Counted from the stretch's first letter, positions 8,062-16,391 are shown. The stretch: 64,000 bases of DNA from an uncultured Lachnospiraceae bacterium (GCA_910587155.1 CAJULA010000015.1:25235-89234); one strand, 5' to 3'. Translations and numbers: made by a program. The notes: a model not told the origin generated them from the sequence alone.

Positions 8062-9102
8062 TTAGTCAGCAGCATTCTCTTTCGTAATTATGTAAGGCTC
8101 AATAAAGATCTGGGCTTCGGTAACAGAGCCGGTGGTCATAAAGTTGATCATTTCATCCACGATCGTGGAACCGATCACCTTGGGATTCTGAGAAATCTCG
8201 GATACCCAGTACTTACCGTTCTCTTCGCTCAGGATTGCTTCTTTTGCTTCCGGGTTACCGTCAAATCCGATAATCATACAGTCGGAACCTGCGGCTTTGA
8301 TGGATGCCATAGCGCCTGTTGCAGCCGGATCACCTACGCAGAATACCGCTTTTACTTCCGGGTTGGTTGTCAGGATATTTTCCATGATCTTCTGTGCTTC
8401 GTTTGCATCACCCTTGTAATCATAGCCGGAGAGCACGTTTCTGTCTGCGCTCTTGAGTGCGTCCAGTGCACCGTTCTCACGATCGAGGCAGGAAGATGCT
8501 GTCGGATAGCCGATGATTGCCACGGTGTCGCCGTCTGCAGTCAGGCGGATCAGTTCCTGGCCGCCCAGCTCGCCGCCCTTGTAGTTGTCTGTTCCGACAA
8601 AGCAGTTAATTGCATCGGATTCTGAGGTACAGTCAAAGGTGAACATTGCCACGCCGTCTGCGTCTGCATTTTCAATCGCGGGTTTCACGCCTGCCGCATC
8701 GTTGCAGGCAAGTGCGATGGCATTGCAGCCGTCTGCGGTCAGTGTCTCAACTTTCTGGGTTGCGATAACCGGGTCAAGGCTGGCATCCAGTACAGAGTAG
8801 GAGCCGATTCCCTTGGCTTCGCACTCTTCTTCGATACCCTGCTGAATCAGCTGATAAAAGGTATGCTCAAAAGAGCCTACGACAAAACCAAATTTCATAT
8901 CTGCCACATCGGCTGCCCCTTCTGCCGGCGCTTCTGCCTCTGCCGCTTCGGTCTCCGCCGGAGCCGGTGCATCTGCTGCTTCGCTTTCTGCCGGCGCACT
9001 TTCCGGAGCGGGAGCCGCTGCCGGCTGCTCTCCTCCGCACCCTGTCAGCATTGTCAATACCATTGACATACATACGATTGCGCTTACAAGTTTCTTTTTC
9101 AT
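8062..9102 (-). CDS. Sugar-binding lipoprotein of ABC importer (RbsB-like)
   Basis: A 346-residue periplasmic-binding-protein-like type 1 protein. A signal peptide ends in the lipobox LTGC (Cys 22), followed by a Pro/Ala/Glu-rich linker of about 40 residues and the mature domain starting near MKFGFVVGSFEH. The domain holds the usual two-lobe pattern (AIALACNDAAG, VAIIGYP, IIGFDGNPEA). It captures the sugar outside the cell for the downstream ATPase and permease. First gene after the operon promoter, with ribosome binding site AGGAGG. The ligand is unknown. Confidence 0.9.
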   Translation of the reverse strand: MKKKLVSAIVCMSMVLTMLTGCGGEQPAAAPAPESAPAESEAADAPAPAETEAAEAEAPAEGAADVADMKFGFVVGSFEHTFYQLIQQGIEEECEAKGIGSYSVLDASLDPVIATQKVETLTADGCNAIALACNDAAGVKPAIENADADGVAMFTFDCTSESDAINCFVGTDNYKGGELGGQELIRLTADGDTVAIIGYPTASSCLDRENGALDALKSADRNVLSGYDYKGDANEAQKIMENILTTNPEVKAVFCVGDPAATGAMASIKAAGSDCMIIGFDGNPEAKEAILSEENGKYWVSEISQNPKVIGSTIVDEMINFMTTGSVTEAQIFIEPYIITKENAAD

Positions 9103-9182
9103 CTTTTCCTCCTATACTTGTTATTTTTTACAAAACGATGCGCACTCCAGAATTTTCATTTTCTTCCTTTTATTTCCAATTC

Positions 9183-9200
9183 TTTCGTTTATTTTCGTTT
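9183..9200. promoter_or_regulatory. Direct-repeat operator candidate
   Basis: TTTCGTTT occurs twice on the plus strand (9183-9190 and 9193-9200), spaced exactly 10 bp, one helical turn. The pair begins about ten bases downstream of the -10 box of the sugar operon promoter, overlapping the expected transcription start. The DeoR-family regulator encoded just upstream is the obvious candidate to bind here. Confidence 0.5.
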
Positions 9201-9210
9201 TGTTGGTTTT

Positions 9211-9239
9211 ATAATATTTCTTTTTATTTCAAATGTCAA
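9211..9239 (-). promoter_or_regulatory. Sigma-A promoter of the sugar operon
   Basis: TTGACA (9239-9234), a 17-base spacer and TATTAT (9216-9211) form a near-perfect vegetative promoter. It lies downstream of the deoR terminator and about 110 bases before the binding-protein start. Confidence 0.85.
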
Positions 9240-9377
9240 TCATTTTTCGACAAGTTATTCTCACTTTGTATATAATATTCTAATTTTGATTCGAAAATTG
9301 TATATTTTGCACAATCATTAATTATTTCCATATTTTGGAAGGTTTCTTTTCGCAGAGCAAATACTATAGTTTGAAAG

Positions 9378-9412
9378 AAAAAAGAGGAAGGGAAACGTGT
9401 TCCCTGCCCTCT
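9378..9412 (-). terminator. Rho-independent terminator upstream of the sugar operon
   Basis: On the minus strand AAGAGG-GC-AGGGAA pairs with TTCCCT-T-CCTCTT around a 5-base loop, followed by a run of six T. It should end transcripts coming from deoR before the sugar operon promoter, or act as an attenuator if a promoter lies upstream of it. Confidence 0.75.
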
Positions 9413-9446
9413 TATCAGACATTTCAATATATTTTTCAGAAAAATA

Positions 9447-9462
9447 GAACCTATATAGGTTC
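9447..9462. promoter_or_regulatory. Perfect 16-bp palindrome
   Basis: GAACCTATATAGGTTC is identical to its reverse complement and sits in the AT-rich gap between deoR and the sugar operon. It looks like a dimer-binding operator, but no bound protein can be named. Confidence 0.4.
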
Positions 9463-9569
9463 AAAATATTCAATAAATTTCATTTCTAATCAAAAAATCG
9501 CCTAATAGATCAGACAAATTTCCCTTTTCTCTTTTGTTCTTGTTTCAAATATTTTCCTTTTTCTTTATT

Positions 9570-9583
9570 TGGAAACGGTAACA
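9570..9583 (+). promoter_or_regulatory. Catabolite-responsive element (cre)
   Basis: TGGAAACGGTAACA fits the CcpA consensus TGnAAnCGnTnnCA at every fixed position. It lies in the gap before a sugar-uptake operon, as expected for carbon catabolite control, although about 470 bases from the first gene and upstream of a terminator, so the promoter it controls is uncertain. Confidence 0.6.
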
Positions 9584-9737
9584 CCACGCGGAATCTCAGA
9601 TGTGTTGTAAGAATTACAAAGATCTTGTCTCTGCAGCCCAGATTTGTGTCAGTGATCGGGGATTTACCACCCCCCCGGATTTTTTTCCTGACCTGCCAGG
9701 CTGCAGGTCAAATTTGCTTTCCCGTAAGGATAGATCA

Positions 9738-10499
9738 TCAATACACAGTCACTCCCAGATTGCGGATCTTGGCAATGATCTCTTCGTCTGCCTCGGAATC
9801 CGTGATCAGACAGTCTATCTCATTCATATCAGCTACTTTAAACAATAATATCCTTCCGAATTTAGACGAATCCGCCAGCAGATACTGCTCTCTGCTGTTC
9901 TGCATCATATTCCGCTTCACTTCCGCTTCCAGCACATTGGGCGTCGTCACCCCCCTTGCCAGGCTGACCCCGTTGCTCCCCATAAAGCATTTGTCCGCAT
10001 TGATCGAGTTCAATATATTAATCGTATACGGCCCGACACAGGACAATATCTTCTTGCGGTACTGACCACCGGTAAACACCACTTCATACTCAGAATTCTC
10101 CCGGAATACATCCGCTATGTTAAACGCATTGGTAATAATTGTCAGGCCGTATATTTTCCGCTCCACGATCAGCCGGGCCAGCTCCTGTGTGGTGGACCCT
10201 GCATCTATGATAAGAGAATTGCCTTCCTCGACAAACTGTATCGCCTTTTCCGCAATCTCCCGTTTGCGCTCCATATTGACAAATTCTTTTTCGTCCTCCC
10301 CCTCTTCCTTCTGGACCAGCCCTGTACTGACCGCACCGCCATACGTTCTTTTGATCTCCCCCCGTTTGCTCAGTTCATTCAGATCTTTCCGGATCGTAAC
10401 CGCCGATACCCCAAATACTTCTGATAACTCCGCAACCGTGATCTGCGGCTTCTTTGTAATATACTCCAGGATTTTCTGTTTTCTTTCATTGTAAAACAA
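9738..10499 (-). CDS. DeoR-family transcriptional regulator
   Basis: A 253-residue DeoR/GlpR-type sugar-phosphate-responsive regulator. The N-terminal helix-turn-helix (ERKQKILEYI ... VSAVTIRKDLNELSKRG) carries the family signature, followed by the DeoRC sensor domain with DAGSTTQELAR and the FTGGQYR motif. The gene starts at TTG (10499-10497) with GGGAGG nine bases upstream; the nearby ATG is out of frame. It lies immediately upstream of the sugar operon on the same strand and is the likely local regulator, probably a repressor relieved by a phosphorylated sugar intermediate. Confidence 0.9.
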   Translation of the reverse strand: MFYNERKQKILEYITKKPQITVAELSEVFGVSAVTIRKDLNELSKRGEIKRTYGGAVSTGLVQKEEGEDEKEFVNMERKREIAEKAIQFVEEGNSLIIDAGSTTQELARLIVERKIYGLTIITNAFNIADVFRENSEYEVVFTGGQYRKKILSCVGPYTINILNSINADKCFMGSNGVSLARGVTTPNVLEAEVKRNMMQNSREQYLLADSSKFGRILLFKVADMNEIDCLITDSEADEEIIAKIRNLGVTVY

Positions 10500-10614
10500 A
10501 GGCGCCGTCCTCCCTTCTCTTTTTCTTTCATGTTAATCCTAATTGCTTTTTGTTGTCAAATTGTTTTTGGAAATAGGCCCGGCCTCCGGCCATCACAGAC
10601 TTTCGCTTATCCGC

Positions 10615-10654
10615 TCAAAAACAACAGGACCGGACGATATCAGTCCGATCCTGT
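10615..10654 (-). terminator. Terminator after the frameshifted small gene
   Basis: ACAGGATCGGAC and GTCCGGTCCTGT (one 2x2 mismatch) form a stem on the minus strand, followed by TTGTTTTTG. It lies between the small frameshifted gene and deoR, separating the two transcription units. Confidence 0.7.
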
Positions 10655-10715
10655 CTGCAATGTTATCATCACTGTCTGTCGTCACGGTTCTGACAGACAC
10701 CCCTGCAGTCTTCCG

Positions 10716-11010
10716 TTACTGCACTTTCAGAATATCCAGCGCTTTATATGCCTCCACTTTTTCAGCCACCTGCTCCCAGGTTAAACCGGCGCAGATCAGG
10801 TGACAGTCACCCCAGATGCGCGAACGTTCGGCCCGGTTCTGAGGTACCTCCTCCAATGCTCCAGCGCCGCTGCGGACATAATAATCCGGCGGCAATGCGC
10901 AGCCCATCATGCCACGCCCTGGCCAGACCGGCCCAGTCCCCCTTTTTCTGACATGCGACTGCACGCTCCTGCGGGCTCTGCGCTCCTTTCTTTCCAAATA
11001 AATGAAACAT
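10716..11010 (-). pseudogene. Small unknown gene split by a frameshift
   Basis: Two overlapping frames read as one protein. The first begins MFHLFGKKGAQSP with a GGGAGAGAGG ribosome binding site and has natural codon use up to RAWHD near 10905. There the frame must shift by one base, at a GGG after GAT, to continue as ALPPDYYVRSGAG ... KALDILKVQ. Together they give about 97 residues with alternating Ala/Glu/Lys-rich helices. No family is recognised. It may be a genuine pseudogene, an assembly error or, least likely, programmed frameshifting. Confidence 0.5.
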
Positions 11011-11784
11011 AGCCTCTCTCTCCCGTCTTCATAATCTGATCGGCCGCAGTCCTGAAAACCCGGTCAAAATACGCTTCATCTGACAGGGACCGGTCTGTAT
11101 AAAACCGGTCTGCCAGTTCCAGAAACATCTCCCGTCCCTTGTCATCCAGCACAAAAACCGCCGTCCTTCCCGCATACAGATACGTATGGTACTCTGACTG
11201 CTCATATTCCATAAACGCGAATATAACATGTCCCTCATCCTCATACAGAGAATCATAAAGCCTCTGCAGATAATGATGCGCCTCCCGGTCTGTGATTTCC
11301 CTGCCCTTCCCGTCAAAAGAGTCACAGATCAGTAAATAGGGCTGTACTCCTGTCCGTTCATAAAAATATTCCATCGCCTCCATCACCATCTGTCTGTCAG
11401 AAAGCCAGCCCAGACGGTCGTCCAGTACACTTGCTGAACAGATGCAGTCTTCCTGATCAAGTTTTCCCTGACCTCTGCAGACGGGCCAGTCTGAAAGCCG
11501 ATATCCCCGACATTATTTTCTCCCGTCCGACCGCCATAGGAAAATGCCGCCATCAACAGCAAACAGATGAAAAACGAAATTTCCCGCGAAAACCGTCCAT
11601 GGCGATCCCCTCTGCCTCCCGGAAGTCTCCTGCCGTCCGGCGGGCAAGGATCATAAAAAGGCCCGCCTCCCGGATGAGAAGAATACGAATGCCCACCACC
11701 CGAATGGTGCCCCGAAAAACCGCCTCCATAGCTGCTCCCACCATTGTCACCGCCGCCCGAATCGCCGCCACCGCCTCTGCCCAT
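10907..11784 (-). pseudogene. Glycine-rich TPM-type membrane protein, frameshifted
   Basis: The 5' part (11784-11383) encodes MGRGGGGDSGGG, a Gly/His-rich stretch, a membrane segment (ISFFICLLLMAAFSYG) and RENLIRKTASVQ. The 3' part (to 10907) encodes LDDRLGWLSDRQ, YFYERTGVQPYLLI and DRVFRTAADQIM in another frame. Firmicutes have a known family joining these elements in one chain: a Gly-rich N-terminus, a membrane helix and a TPM-like domain with LGWI and YFYxKTGVQPYL motifs. One base is missing near 11410-11430. The 3' end overlaps the small frameshifted gene, so the locus appears decayed. Confidence 0.6.
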
Positions 11785-11826
11785 ATACTCCCCCGCTTTC
11801 CGGTCTCGCAAGGCACGCACATGCCA

Positions 11827-12525
11827 CTACGGTTTCTCCTGATTCTGCGCCTTCCTGGCGATCTTTTTCCAGTTCCAGTAGCCGTAAACTGCATTGCAGA
11901 GATTGACAGACTTCATGATAATAATGAGCACCGCGGATCTGTCCCCGGATACGAATACCAGAATCCACATCACGATGGACAGCGCATTGACGATCACCCA
12001 CATCAGCCACTGCTCCGAATAGCGCAGAAGATACAACATACTGGCAATCACTGACACGACTGTAGTCAGGGAATCCATCAGTGCAAAGTTTCCGCCCATC
12101 CAGGCCAGAATCTGTGCATAGGCAAACGTTCCCGCCACCGTCAGCACAATCGTTGCCAGTGCAAACCGCACAGTCATGGTACGAAACTTCACTTCACCGC
12201 TCTGCGACTGATTCTTCTTCCACATAATGATCGCAGCCGCGCTCACCGGGATGGAGTAAAGCAGATTATACATAATCTCTCCATACAGCGGAATACTGAA
12301 ACAATTGATCGCATAGAGCAGGCTGTTAAGGATGGCAAAATACAGTCCCGCAATCTTGCCCTTGGCCCCAAGCACCAGATTCAGACTGCTGGACAGCGTC
12401 AGCACCAGCATAAACAGGTCTTCCCTGTTGATGGCCCATGCCACAGTCTGAAAAATCAGCACGAACGCCAGCCAGGCCTTCTCCAAAGTACTCCAGTCCT
12501 CAAAAAACTCTTTGATCCTTTTCAT
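11827..12525 (-). CDS. pnuC: PnuC-family vitamin/nucleoside transporter
   Basis: A 232-residue protein with about seven membrane segments and the PnuC-type motifs: EQWLMWVIVNALSIVMW and the terminal NAVYGYWNWKK. Family members move nicotinamide riboside, thiamine, riboflavin or deoxynucleosides by facilitated diffusion and rely on a cytosolic kinase to trap the substrate. The start at 12525 follows a GGGGGAG ribosome binding site and overlaps the 3' end of a PfkB kinase gene by 26 bases, so the two are translationally coupled. The substrate is unknown. Confidence 0.85.
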   Translation of the reverse strand: MKRIKEFFEDWSTLEKAWLAFVLIFQTVAWAINREDLFMLVLTLSSSLNLVLGAKGKIAGLYFAILNSLLYAINCFSIPLYGEIMYNLLYSIPVSAAAIIMWKKNQSQSGEVKFRTMTVRFALATIVLTVAGTFAYAQILAWMGGNFALMDSLTTVVSVIASMLYLLRYSEQWLMWVIVNALSIVMWILVFVSGDRSAVLIIIMKSVNLCNAVYGYWNWKKIARKAQNQEKP

Positions 12526-13423
12526 TCCACTCCCCCAACCTTTCCTCAAACTGTTCTCTATCCATCACCGGCCCCTGTATCCCTACAATCGCCGCCGCAA
12601 CACGATTGGCAATCCGTATGGCCGTTTCCGTATCATATCCTCCGGAAAGGGAAGCGATCACTGCCCCCATATGACTGTCTCCCGCGCCGATGGTGTCCGC
12701 TACCACTGTCGGTTCGGAGGGTATGCTGTGCAGCGCATTTCCGTCATAAAAAAGTGCCCCTTTGGCACCAAGCGTAATAATCACCAGATTTCCCGTGCGA
12801 TCATACAGGCTTTCGGCCGCCTCCTTTACCCTGTTCTCTCCGGATTCCTCCCCGGCCTCCTTTTCATTCAGATGCAGGATGGGATGACACCGATAAATTG
12901 CCGCCTTCACCGCCTCCGGGATCTGACCGATCACCGGTCCGGGCGCAAAAAAGAGCTGCTTCCCCCTGAGGCTTTCCAACCACTGCGCCATCTCCCTGCC
13001 GCTATCCCCGCATAGCTGATAGCCTGACACATAAATCTTGTCATACGCCGCGATAGCGATGCCATCGAACCATTCTTTCCGAAAGGTTGCCTCAATACCC
13101 TGCGAAGTAATAAACGTCCTCTCTCCATCCGCCTCCACCAGATCCAGACACCATCCATTGTCCTGACTCTCGTCCCGGATCAGTATCTCATACCCGCATC
13201 GTTTAAGATGCTGCGCAATCACCGCGGCATAAGGCCCTTTTCCGACAGGCACACACAGATCATGGGGACAGCCCATATTCCGCAGCGTACCCGCCACATT
13301 ATAGGCACAGCCGCCTATTATCATATCAGACTCCCTGCACAGCACATCCTCTCCTGTTTTCGGCAGGGCATCCAGCTTCATCAGCATCTCAAACATCGCC
13401 GATCCGATTACCAGTGTTTTCAT
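12500..13423 (-). CDS. PfkB-family kinase coupled to PnuC
   Basis: A 307-residue ribokinase-fold kinase starting MKTLVIGSAMFEML after an AGGGGGG ribosome binding site. It has the N-terminal IGGCAYNVAGTLRNMG motif and the C-terminal DTIGAGDSHMGAVIA signature with the catalytic Asp. The gene overlaps pnuC by 26 bases. PfkB kinases include adenosine, inosine-guanosine, ribose and pseudouridine kinases, so phosphorylation of an imported nucleoside or riboside is a reasonable inference. A sugar substrate cannot be excluded. Confidence 0.85.
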   Translation of the reverse strand: MKTLVIGSAMFEMLMKLDALPKTGEDVLCRESDMIIGGCAYNVAGTLRNMGCPHDLCVPVGKGPYAAVIAQHLKRCGYEILIRDESQDNGWCLDLVEADGERTFITSQGIEATFRKEWFDGIAIAAYDKIYVSGYQLCGDSGREMAQWLESLRGKQLFFAPGPVIGQIPEAVKAAIYRCHPILHLNEKEAGEESGENRVKEAAESLYDRTGNLVIITLGAKGALFYDGNALHSIPSEPTVVADTIGAGDSHMGAVIASLSGGYDTETAIRIANRVAAAIVGIQGPVMDREQFEERLGEWNEKDQRVF

Positions 13424-13486
13424 TGATCCCCCCTCTTTTGTAACGGCGCCGCCGGACAAGCCCGCCTTCGCCATTATGTTATCCCT

Positions 13487-14155
13487 CTATTTTACAATTG
13501 CCATCCTTTCATTTTCCGTCCCGGCCACCGTATGATTCGCATAAGTATCCCACGTGGGCTCATAGTCGTCGGTTGCCTGATTGCCCCACATATCCCAACC
13601 TTTACGAATCCCTCTTGCAAAAAGTTCAATCCTGGGGCCTTGACTGCATGCCTCAATAATCGGTATGATTTCATCCGGCTTACGGCTGTGTTCCCGCTTC
13701 ATACTACGGATCAGATTTACCTGTGATCTTGCCGGTTGCAATGTTCGATTCGGAGCACTGTTTTTCTTAATTCCAAATAAAATCAATTCCGTTACATTTC
13801 TGAAATAAAACCCAACTCCCCGGCCATCCGGCCCCCCATCTTTTCGAACTTTCTCCCAGACAATATTTCCTTTATACTCAAACCCCCATGCATCCATAAC
13901 AGAAAGTCCATCCGGGAGCAGAGCGTTCGGAACCCATAAATACAGATGCGCCTTTTCATCGGTTATATCCGCAACAGGCAATGCTTTGATTTCCTGAATT
14001 GTCATTGTTTCATACCGCATAAGGCGTTTATGCTCGGGAGCCACTTTACCTGTTCTGTTCTGAAACTGCCATGGAGGATCCGCATAAATCGTATTATATT
14101 TCTTTTCTTTTGTAAATGTTCGTAAGTCTCGTATAGTACTCTTCAAATCTGCCAT
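13487..14155 (-). CDS. MT-A70-type adenine-N6 DNA methyltransferase
   Basis: A 222-residue methyltransferase starting MADLKSTIRDLRTF. The DPPW catalytic motif is at residues 26-29 and the SAM-binding region IELFARGIRKGWDMWGNQ near the C-terminus, as in MT-A70-like bacterial N6-adenine methylases. It overlaps the end of the restriction endonuclease gene by 62 bases, so the two form one type II restriction-modification unit, and its job is to protect the host sites. Codon use and base composition are more AT-rich than the flanking kinase genes, which suggests acquisition by transfer. Confidence 0.88.
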   Translation of the reverse strand: MADLKSTIRDLRTFTKEKKYNTIYADPPWQFQNRTGKVAPEHKRLMRYETMTIQEIKALPVADITDEKAHLYLWVPNALLPDGLSVMDAWGFEYKGNIVWEKVRKDGGPDGRGVGFYFRNVTELILFGIKKNSAPNRTLQPARSQVNLIRSMKREHSRKPDEIIPIIEACSQGPRIELFARGIRKGWDMWGNQATDDYEPTWDTYANHTVAGTENERMAIVK

Positions 14156-14822
14156 GCTCTTCCACGCATTCCTTTCCAATTCCAATTGCCAAAATCGGAC
14201 ATCCCCCGTTACGGCGTGAATCAAGCCGATAAATAAGTTTGCCTATCCATGTCGTGCTGGCTCCATATTTTTTTATAACAGGCTGGCCATTTTTATCCTT
14301 TAGCTGTCTAAATATATCATTAAGATTTTCTGCTCTTGTTACAATAATTCCCACATCAATCAGACCACAGTCGAAATAAGTTCTCATAGCCAATAAGTCT
14401 CTGTCAAAGGTTTGATCCTTACTGTTCCATTCCAGATCGAAAGCGACTCTGTTTTTCAAAAAATCTATATTATGCCCGTCAATGTATCCCTCAATGGTTT
14501 CCGTCTCAAATGGCTCGTCTGAAAAATGTCCTCTTCGCTGAACAGTCTGACGCGGATATTTCTTTACAATCAAATCACCACTGATCCGTATTTCCCGCCA
14601 GCCATACGGATACAAAACCTCATCAAACTTTTTGGGTATCGGTGATTCATTTCCTCCCGCTTTTGTTATATCATCTAAAGTAAGCTGTAGTTTCCGCAAG
14701 CTGTCCTGTATTTCATTCCATTCTTCCGCAAAGGCATCATGCAGAATTTCCAACGCATGTCCATAGTTATGGAATTCAAACTTATCTAAAATCTCTTCAT
14801 CTATGTATTTCCTGATATCCAT
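14094..14822 (-). CDS. BglII/BstYI-family type II restriction endonuclease
   Basis: A 242-residue protein with the features of the BglII/BstYI group: an N-terminal helix region ending in GWREIRI, a GYIDGHNIDFLKNR stretch, then VAFDLEWNSKD, where Asp, Glu and Asn/Asp can form the D...ExN metal site, and later ALAIGIGKE-like strands. Enzymes of this group cut sites with a GATC core such as AGATCT or RGATCY. The overlap with an adenine methyltransferase fits, since adenine in GATC would be the protected base. The exact site is not readable from sequence. Confidence 0.75.
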   Translation of the reverse strand: MDIRKYIDEEILDKFEFHNYGHALEILHDAFAEEWNEIQDSLRKLQLTLDDITKAGGNESPIPKKFDEVLYPYGWREIRISGDLIVKKYPRQTVQRRGHFSDEPFETETIEGYIDGHNIDFLKNRVAFDLEWNSKDQTFDRDLLAMRTYFDCGLIDVGIIVTRAENLNDIFRQLKDKNGQPVIKKYGASTTWIGKLIYRLDSRRNGGCPILAIGIGKECVEEHGRFEEYYTRLTNIYKRKEI

Positions 14823-14873
14823 CGTCCATCCTCTTCAGGCCTTGTCATGATATATCACCTACAACAGGCTTCT

Positions 14874-16391
14874 TTAAATATTTCTTGCAGCATGTATCGC
14901 CCGAAAAAGACACCACGCCGCTGCCGCCAGGAAAACAACACAATTAACCGGCATTCCCGTGATCCTGCCCACTGCCGGATAGTAAGCGGAAGTGAATACG
15001 CAAAGATTGGCCACACTGTGCATCAGCACCGGAATCCTGAAATTTCCCGTTATTTGATAACAATAAGCCAGCAGAAATCCCATCAGCATCCCATACAGAG
15101 CCTGCACCAGGTTCCCGTGATATATGCCAAAAAAGGCGGCCGAGGTGATTTCCGCTGTCAATACGGAAAAATAGCGTTTCAGCCGGTTGAAGATCATACC
15201 ACGAAACAGGATCTCCTCCGCCAGCGGAGAAATCAGGCCATATAAGAGCAGACCCGGCAAAAAAGCGATCTGGTACTGCATTTGCTCCGTCTCATAATAG
15301 CCTACGGACATGGCAGCGATACGCAAAAGGCCGAAAAGGATATTGATTCCCATCGCCGACGACATGGCCAGAATTCCCATTGTCAGATAAGAAGCCTCTG
15401 TTCTTGCCTGCCACCGTGTCTGCTGCCTGCGAAGCAGGGGAATCAGTACCCCCATGCCCGCCAGCAGGGAACAGCCTTTCGCCAGGCTCGCCATACCCAC
15501 ACTGTTATCACGCAGCCATTCAAATCCCATCGCATCGGAAAGTACCAGGCGCAAAAGGGTCACCGTCACGATGTAGCAGGCGTTACTTCCCAGATAGTAC
15601 AGAAGAAACGGCAGCATAATATCCCATGTTTTCATCAGCATACCGGAAAACGTCCTGTCACCGGCAGGCGCTGTTGCTTCCCTGGCGCTGTTTGCTTCCA
15701 AAGTACCCCTGCCGGCCCGTCCGCCCCCTTTGGGCAATCCCCCTTCCAGAAGAAATTTTTCCAGCTGCGCCACTGTCCTGGCGATATAGTCTGCCCCTGC
15801 CGCTTCCAGTTCTCCCTTGCCCGCATAGCCAAAGGATACACCCACTGTTGTCAGACCATGTTCTTTTCCGCCATAAATATCATATTTGCGGTCGCCGACC
15901 ATGGCTCCCATTCCTTTTTTTGCCTGCCCCTCCAACCGGCGCAGCGCCTCTTCCACCACTTCTTCCTTTGTGCCAAAACTGCCGTCCATTGCGCTTCCCA
16001 CTACCACATCAAAATAAGACGCCAGCTTAAAATGCTCCAGAATCTGCACGACAAACTTTTCCGGCTTACTGGAGGCCACCGCCAGCCGGATCCCTGCTTC
16101 CTTCAGATGTGCCAGCATCTGCGGAATGCCCGGATATACTTTGTTCTCATAAATGCCCACCGGGGCAAACCGTTTCCGGTAATCCGCCACAGCCATATCC
16201 GCCTGTTCCTGCGTCATATCATAAAAATCCATGAAACTGTCATGCAGCGGCGGACCGATAAATGGCTCCAGCCGGTCCAGATTCGGCTCCCGGATTCCCT
16301 GCTGACGCAGTGCAAACTGCACACTTTTGGTAATCCCCTCCTTAGGGTCTGTCAGTGTCCCGTCCAGATCAAAAAGTACATATGCAAACAT
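14874..16391 (-). CDS. HAD phosphatase fused to CPBP intramembrane protease
   Basis: A 505-residue two-domain protein. Residues about 1-215 are a HAD phosphatase of the phosphoglycolate-phosphatase type, with FDLDGTLTD, VASSKPEKF and the acidic GDRKYDI motif. After a Gly-rich linker, residues about 250-500 contain six to eight membrane segments and the CPBP/Abi motifs SPLAEEILFRGM (EExxxR), FFGIYHGN (FxxxH) and VLMHSVAN. CPBP proteins process prenylated or bacteriocin peptides or give immunity. Each domain is common alone, but the fusion is unusual. The start follows a GGAGG site and aligns the HAD N-terminus. Confidence 0.85.
   Translation of the reverse strand: MFAYVLFDLDGTLTDPKEGITKSVQFALRQQGIREPNLDRLEPFIGPPLHDSFMDFYDMTQEQADMAVADYRKRFAPVGIYENKVYPGIPQMLAHLKEAGIRLAVASSKPEKFVVQILEHFKLASYFDVVVGSAMDGSFGTKEEVVEEALRRLEGQAKKGMGAMVGDRKYDIYGGKEHGLTTVGVSFGYAGKGELEAAGADYIARTVAQLEKFLLEGGLPKGGGRAGRGTLEANSAREATAPAGDRTFSGMLMKTWDIMLPFLLYYLGSNACYIVTVTLLRLVLSDAMGFEWLRDNSVGMASLAKGCSLLAGMGVLIPLLRRQQTRWQARTEASYLTMGILAMSSAMGINILFGLLRIAAMSVGYYETEQMQYQIAFLPGLLLYGLISPLAEEILFRGMIFNRLKRYFSVLTAEITSAAFFGIYHGNLVQALYGMLMGFLLAYCYQITGNFRIPVLMHSVANLCVFTSAYYPAVGRITGMPVNCVVFLAAAAWCLFRAIHAARNI

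Larger units (their letters stand above)
9103..9737. other. Regulatory gap between deoR and the sugar operon
   Basis: This 635-base AT-rich gap holds no convincing gene. On the minus strand, in reading order after the deoR stop, it contains a CcpA-type cre site (9570-9583), a perfect 16-bp palindrome (9447-9462), a terminator (9378-9412), a consensus promoter (9211-9239) and two in-phase TTTCGTTT repeats (9183-9200). An isolated GACCTGC/GCAGGTC stem also occurs near 9690-9711. Confidence 0.7.

Noticed and set aside
9690..9711. GACCTGC/GCAGGTC stem just after deoR, considered as its terminator
   Set aside because: No T-run follows on the minus strand; the stronger terminator is at 9378-9412.
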